Of a stretch of 56,339 bases of DNA, positions 53,699 to 56,339 are shown piece by piece (the stretch's first letter is position 1; the number at the start of each line of letters is the position of its first letter). The position numbers were made by a program, and so were the translations under genes. Origin of the DNA: Sinorhizobium sp. A49 (lineage in GTDB: Bacteria > Pseudomonadota > Alphaproteobacteria > Rhizobiales > Rhizobiaceae); assembly GCF_002002725.1 (NCBI RefSeq), contig NZ_MUNW01000056.1, forward strand, positions 1 through 56,339, written 5' to 3'. The notes below the pieces were generated by a model. That model was not told where the DNA came from. It searched no databases and saw nothing but the letters and a program-made list of their open reading frames with translations.

Positions 53699-53971
53699 AT
53701 GACGTTTTCATCAGACCTGGAGCAACAACTCCATGGATATGGCCTGACCACAGCACATATTCTCTACCGCATTCCCGATTTCGAATCCGTGCTGCAGACC
53801 TATGTCTGGCAGCACTATGACGTTGCGCCAGAGTTTCCGGAGATGAGGAGGTTTCTCAATTTCTGGCAGCAGACGCTCGATGGCCCACTCCATTCCATAC
53901 GCTATTCGCGCAGACGGCTGATAGGCCCGAACGAATGGCGTCAGGTCGATGGGGAGTTCGATCTGCACTAA
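53699..53971 (+). CDS. usg: Usg-family protein
   Basis: A 90-residue protein; ATG 53699 follows GGAG, so the longer frame from 53642 is rejected. The sequence matches what I know of the alphaproteobacterial Usg family: LEQQLHGYGLTTAHILYRIP, FESVLQTYVWQHYDVAPEFP, LNFWQQTLDGPLHSIRYSRR and NEWRQVDGEFDLH. The biochemical function is not established. It is cytosolic by sequence. It lies between the divergent groES gene and a convergent DUF982 gene. Confidence 0.85.
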   Translation: MTFSSDLEQQLHGYGLTTAHILYRIPDFESVLQTYVWQHYDVAPEFPEMRRFLNFWQQTLDGPLHSIRYSRRRLIGPNEWRQVDGEFDLH

Positions 53972-54006
53972 CGAAGTGTCTCGTGGCAGACATTTAGGTT
54001 ATCACG

Positions 54007-54033
54007 CTGCAGGGCATCCTCGACGCCCTGCAG
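54007..54033. terminator. Hairpin between convergent usg and DUF982 genes
   Basis: CTGCAGGGC (54007-54015) and GCCCTGCAG (54025-54033) form a perfect 9-bp stem 36 bp after usg and 49 bp after the DUF982 gene. There is no T-run, so it is only a possible bidirectional terminator. Confidence 0.4.
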
Positions 54034-54081
54034 TATCATTGATCCAAGCGCCGCTGTTCCAACGCTTAGACGTTCTCGGAG

Positions 54082-54381
54082 CTATAGAATTTGCTGGTTG
54101 CTGCCGCGCGTGTTGCGCCCCGCGACGGCGATGTCGACTGTTGGGGCGATCAAATCATGTTTTTCCGCGAAGGCAACAAAAACGCCTCGGGCGGTCTCCG
54201 CCTCGATTTCGCCCCTCAGTGCGGCTCGGCATGCTTTCAATGCGAATGCGCGGGCTGGATCATGAGGGGAAGCTGGCCAGTCCATGAGAAGCTGGTAGGC
54301 ATGCATCACCGAGCGTACTTCCGTCGGGATACCGAGGCCTGTCAGAATGGTTACGGGTGCTTCGAACATATCGGGTTTCAT
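54082..54381 (-). CDS. DUF982 domain protein
   Basis: A 99-residue protein; ATG 54381 follows AAAGGAGAG. The DUF982 pattern is visible: FEAPVTILTGLGIPTEVRSV, MHAYQLLMDWPASPHDPARA, FALKACRAALRGEIEAETAR and GVFVAFAEKHDLI. The family is largely rhizobial, with no known function. It lies downstream of hsp20 with a strong terminator between them, and a second DUF982 gene lies upstream of hsp20. Confidence 0.85.
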   Translation of the reverse strand: MKPDMFEAPVTILTGLGIPTEVRSVMHAYQLLMDWPASPHDPARAFALKACRAALRGEIEAETARGVFVAFAEKHDLIAPTVDIAVAGRNTRGSNQQIL

Positions 54382-54416
54382 CGTGCTCTCCTTTCATAAG
54401 CCCGATCGTTGAGCGG

Positions 54417-54443
54417 AAAAAAGGGGCGCCGACAGCGGCGCCC
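54417..54443 (-). terminator. Rho-independent terminator of hsp20
   Basis: On the minus strand GGGCGCCG and CGGCGCCC form a perfect 8-bp stem (54424-54443) followed at once by TTTTTT (54422-54417). It starts 19 bp after the hsp20 stop codon. Confidence 0.85.
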
Positions 54444-54461
54444 ACGCGTGCACTGATCATC

Positions 54462-54938
54462 TCAGGCGGCCGGTCGGCTCCCGATCTTTGTAGCGTTCTG
54501 CGTCTCTGCGAGAGTTGCGTTCGTCTGGATGTCGATTTTCCGCGCCTTCATTGCCTCGGGGATTTCCCGGACCAGATCAATGGACAGCAACCCGTTTGTC
54601 AGATCGGCGCCGGAAACCCTGACGTGGTCCGCCAACTCGAAGCGGTGCTCGAAGGGACGGCCCGCGATCCCACGATGCAGATAGCCTTCGCCCTGAGCTT
54701 CACCCTTGTTGCCGGCAATCGTCAGCAGGTTCGACTGAAATGTGAGGTTGAGGTCATCCTGCGAAAAACCGGCGACGGCGACCGTGATGCGGTAGGTATC
54801 GTCACCCGTTTTGACGATATCGTAGGGTGGCCAGTCGCTGACGGTGCGGGCACGCTGCGCATTTTCCAGAAGATTGAATACGCGATCGAAGCCAACGCTC
54901 GAGCGGAAGAGTGGTGCGTAGTCATAAGATGTTGCCAT
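54462..54938 (-). CDS. Small heat-shock protein Hsp20 (IbpA type)
   Basis: A 158-residue alpha-crystallin-type chaperone. The N-terminus is SYDYAPLFRSSVGFDRVFNL; the crystallin domain (about 35-130) reads WPPYDIVKTGDDTYRITVAV, AGFSQDDLNLTF, LTIAGNKGE, YLHRGIAGRPFEHRFELADH and NGLLSIDLVREIP with the GLL-x-I-x-L motif. It keeps unfolding proteins soluble under heat stress. Two in-frame ATGs occur; the second (54938) is 8 bp from AGGAGG, while the first (54944) is only 2 bp from it, so 54938 is chosen. Its leader is a ROSE-like thermometer, so translation is probably heat-induced. Confidence 0.95.
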   Translation of the reverse strand: MATSYDYAPLFRSSVGFDRVFNLLENAQRARTVSDWPPYDIVKTGDDTYRITVAVAGFSQDDLNLTFQSNLLTIAGNKGEAQGEGYLHRGIAGRPFEHRFELADHVRVSGADLTNGLLSIDLVREIPEAMKARKIDIQTNATLAETQNATKIGSRPAA

Positions 54939-55015
54939 AGCCATATCCTCCTTGAAGCAACATGGATACGGGGGCGCCAGACGCCCCAGCATTTGCTGGC
55001 GCCTAGAGCCACCAG
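54939..55015 (-). promoter_or_regulatory. ROSE-type RNA thermometer in the hsp20 leader
   Basis: The leader on the minus strand folds into GC-rich hairpins. GGCGCCAGC (55003-54995) can pair with CTGGCGCC (54980-54973), with CCAGC/GCTGG nested. A final weak hairpin spans 54964-54942, in which TTGCT lies opposite AGGAG of the ribosome binding site. The T(T/C)GCT motif facing the Shine-Dalgarno sequence is the hallmark of ROSE elements in rhizobial small heat-shock genes. It should hide the ribosome site at low temperature and open with heat. Confidence 0.82.
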
Positions 55016-55263
55016 CGATACTGAGTTGGTTTTCATCTCCTGCAGTTTCAAGATTCTGACCGCAAATAATGCAGGCTTTCAAAGGCCCTTTGAGAAGTCT
55101 CGGACAGCCAACGGTATGAACTGGGAACCCTTTGGAGATGACACCACGCAACAAGACTCGTGTCCCCTGTCATCGACCGAGGATACTATGGCGCACTGTG
55201 TAGGTGGCTCGCGCATTCCGAAAGCTGATTGGGGCATACATCGTGCCCCAATCAAAGCGGTCG

Positions 55264-55566
55264 TTAAGCGATTGACCGCTGCCCGCCGGAGCCGGAGCGA
55301 ATGACTTGAGGTTCCATGACATCGACGGTCATGCCTGCCTCAAGGCAAGCGTCAATAAACGCCTCTCTCGCGATCGCAACAGGCGTCACTCGGTTAAGGG
55401 CCCGTCGGCAGGCCTGGACAGCGCGGTTATGCTTCCTGCCACGGCGCAAAGACCAGTCGGCTTCCAGGAAATCGAGCGCGTCGTTGACTGTTGAGAAGAT
55501 ATGCTCGGTTCCGTCTCTTGGGCGGAGTGAGACCGGCAGCATCCAAATCATTTCCGGATTGAACAT
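55264..55566 (-). CDS. DUF982 domain protein
   Basis: A 100-residue protein from ATG 55566 with AGGAGG upstream; the frame open to 55695 has no comparable start signal. Its pattern is DUF982-like: MIWMLPVSLRPRDGTEHIFS, TVNDALDFLEADWSLRRGRK, AVQACRRALNRVTPVAIARE and AFIDACLEAGM. No function is known. It differs clearly in sequence from the DUF982 protein at 54.1-54.4 kb, so this is not a recent duplication. The two bracket the hsp20 gene on the same strand. Confidence 0.85.
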   Translation of the reverse strand: MFNPEMIWMLPVSLRPRDGTEHIFSTVNDALDFLEADWSLRRGRKHNRAVQACRRALNRVTPVAIAREAFIDACLEAGMTVDVMEPQVIRSGSGGQRSIA

Positions 55567-55855
55567 GGGGTCCTCCTTTCGCAAACAACACCCGGATGAA
55601 AAAGAAGTACCAAAAATATCGGTGAAAGCTGCCTCGGTTTCAAGGCGGTCTTGTTGTTTTTCTTTGCTGCAGAACGCTTGGATCTGGTGATACACGCCGG
55701 CCGCGGCGAAACGTGCTCCGTGTTCGTGACCGGCTAAGGGGCCGTATGGGTCTGCCTGATGATGAAGCCTACTTGCGGGACCGGCCCCCCGCGCAGGTCC
55801 ACGCGATCACGACCTGGGTCAATGACATTCGCATTTGCCTGGCTCCGGAACGTCA
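55567..55855. other. No supported gene
   Basis: The stretch between the DUF982 gene and the tRNA terminator has short open frames on the plus strand that run into the tRNA; I regard them as chance. Confidence 0.5.
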
Positions 55856-55888
55856 AAAAGCCCGCCGGTTTTCACCTGGCGGGCTTTT
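55856..55888 (-). terminator. Rho-independent terminator of tRNA-fMet
   Basis: AAAAGCCCGCC (55856-55866) and GGCGGGCTTTT (55878-55888) form a perfect 11-bp stem, extended inside by GGT/ACC. On the minus strand it ends in a T-run and begins 9 bp after the tRNA CCA. Confidence 0.85.
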
Positions 55889-55896
55889 CTTGTGTT

Positions 55897-55973
<77 letters not shown>

Positions 55974-55982
55974 CCATCTAGG

Positions 55983-56096
55983 TAAACCGCTTTTGCGGTT
56001 TATCCGGTGCGTAAACCGCTTCAGCGGTTTATCGCGATAACGTAAATCCCTTTGGGATTTATGGTCTCTGCCGAGCAAATCTGAAGGATTTGTCTC
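55983..56096. repeat. Array of four small hairpins between 5S rRNA and tRNA-fMet
   Basis: Four perfect hairpins lie 8-14 bp apart. The first two are TAAACCGC/GCGGTTTA (55983-56002) and TAAACCGCT/AGCGGTTTA (56012-56031); then TAAATCCC/GGGATTTA (56043-56061) and CAAATC/GATTTG (56076-56092). The first two are near copies; the last two share their form but not their core. Confidence 0.8.
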
Positions 56097-56130
56097 GTGT
56101 AAGGGACGCACGTCTTGTTTTTAGCCTAGC

Positions 56131-56160
56131 AAAACAAAAGGGCCGCTTGAGGGCGGCCCG
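56131..56160 (-). terminator. Hairpin downstream of 5S rRNA
   Basis: GGGCCGC (56140-56146) and GCGGCCC (56153-56159) form a perfect stem; on the minus strand it is followed by TTTTGTTTT. It lies 70 bp after 5S and before the tRNA-fMet, so the tRNA may be read through or have its own promoter. Confidence 0.7.
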
Positions 56161-56229
56161 TGTTCGGCTGGGCCGAGGGATGAAGAGAAGAAGATCGTTT
56201 TGATTTCGGTTTTTTTATCTTGCGTTTTG

Positions 56230-56339
56230 CAGACCTGGCAGCGACCTACTCTCCCGCGTCTTAAGACGAAGTACCATCGGCGCTGGGGCGTTTCACGGCC
56301 GTGTTCGGAATGGGAACGGGTGCAGCCACCCCGCCAGAA
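56230..56339 (-). rRNA. 5S rRNA, 5' end cut by the window edge
   Basis: The minus strand matches rhizobial 5S rRNA: GGCTGCACCCGTTCCCATTC, CCGAACACGGCCGTGAAACG, GATGGTACTTCGTCTTAAGA and CGCGGGAGAGTAGGTCGCTG up to CCAGGTC. The last 10 or so bases at the 5' end lie outside the window. Confidence 0.95.

Overview
The window looks like chromosome from a member of the Rhizobiaceae (Sinorhizobium/Ensifer/Rhizobium-like Alphaproteobacteria). The signs are an alphaproteobacterial porin of the RopA/Omp2b type, a Usg-family gene, two DUF982 genes, an Hsp20 gene behind what reads as a ROSE RNA thermometer, and the 3' end of an rRNA operon with 5S rRNA followed by an initiator tRNA. Genus assignment is inference; no 16S or 23S sequence is present.

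Layout. 0.8-6.4 kb: cell-surface genes (a repeat-rich autotransporter, an I78-type inhibitor lipoprotein, a general porin). 7.2-9.7 kb: a YghU-type and a second glutathione transferase flanking the 3' remnant of a MATE efflux gene. 9.8-18.9 kb: one minus-strand ferric-siderophore system with FecI-like sigma factor, FecR-like regulator, TonB receptor with an STN signalling domain, binding protein, siderophore-interacting reductase, two FecCD permeases and a FecE-type ATPase; the genes from receptor to ATPase all overlap. 19.0-24.3 kb: a scrapyard of broken genes (M20-type hydrolase, aldehyde dehydrogenase, DNA methylase, tyrosine recombinase, IS66 and IS3 pieces) around an apparently intact three-gene ParDE-like toxin-antitoxin module; this reads as the remains of an integrative element. 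24.5-36.2 kb: AI-2E exporter, TetR repressor divergent from an RND efflux operon with two adaptors, a lipoprotein hydrolase, a third GST, a Kef-type antiporter and an IS21 relic. 36.2-41.8 kb: second-messenger signalling (GAF-EAL phosphodiesterase, OmpR-type regulator, PilZ-like protein, multi-PAS hybrid kinase). 42.0-50.9 kb: an AraC regulator and a six-gene catabolic operon (molybdenum hydroxylase large/FAD/2Fe-2S subunits, acyl-CoA ligase, enoyl-CoA hydratase, BenE-type transporter) that probably takes up an aromatic or cyclic acid, activates it to a CoA thioester and hydroxylates it. 51.4-55.6 kb: stress genes (groESL, usg, DUF982 genes, hsp20). 55.9-56.3 kb: tRNA-fMet and the 3' part of 5S rRNA.

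The least ordinary items are the ROSE-like thermometer, two arrays of back-to-back perfect hairpins (22.5-22.6 kb and 56.0-56.1 kb), a copy of the tRNA-fMet 3' end next to a terminator at 24.2 kb that may mark an old integration boundary, the CoxL-CoxG fusion in the catabolic operon, a LOV-like PAS domain without the photoactive cysteine, and the chain of precisely readable gene-scrap junctions. Large open frames antisense to the real genes were judged to be coding shadows.
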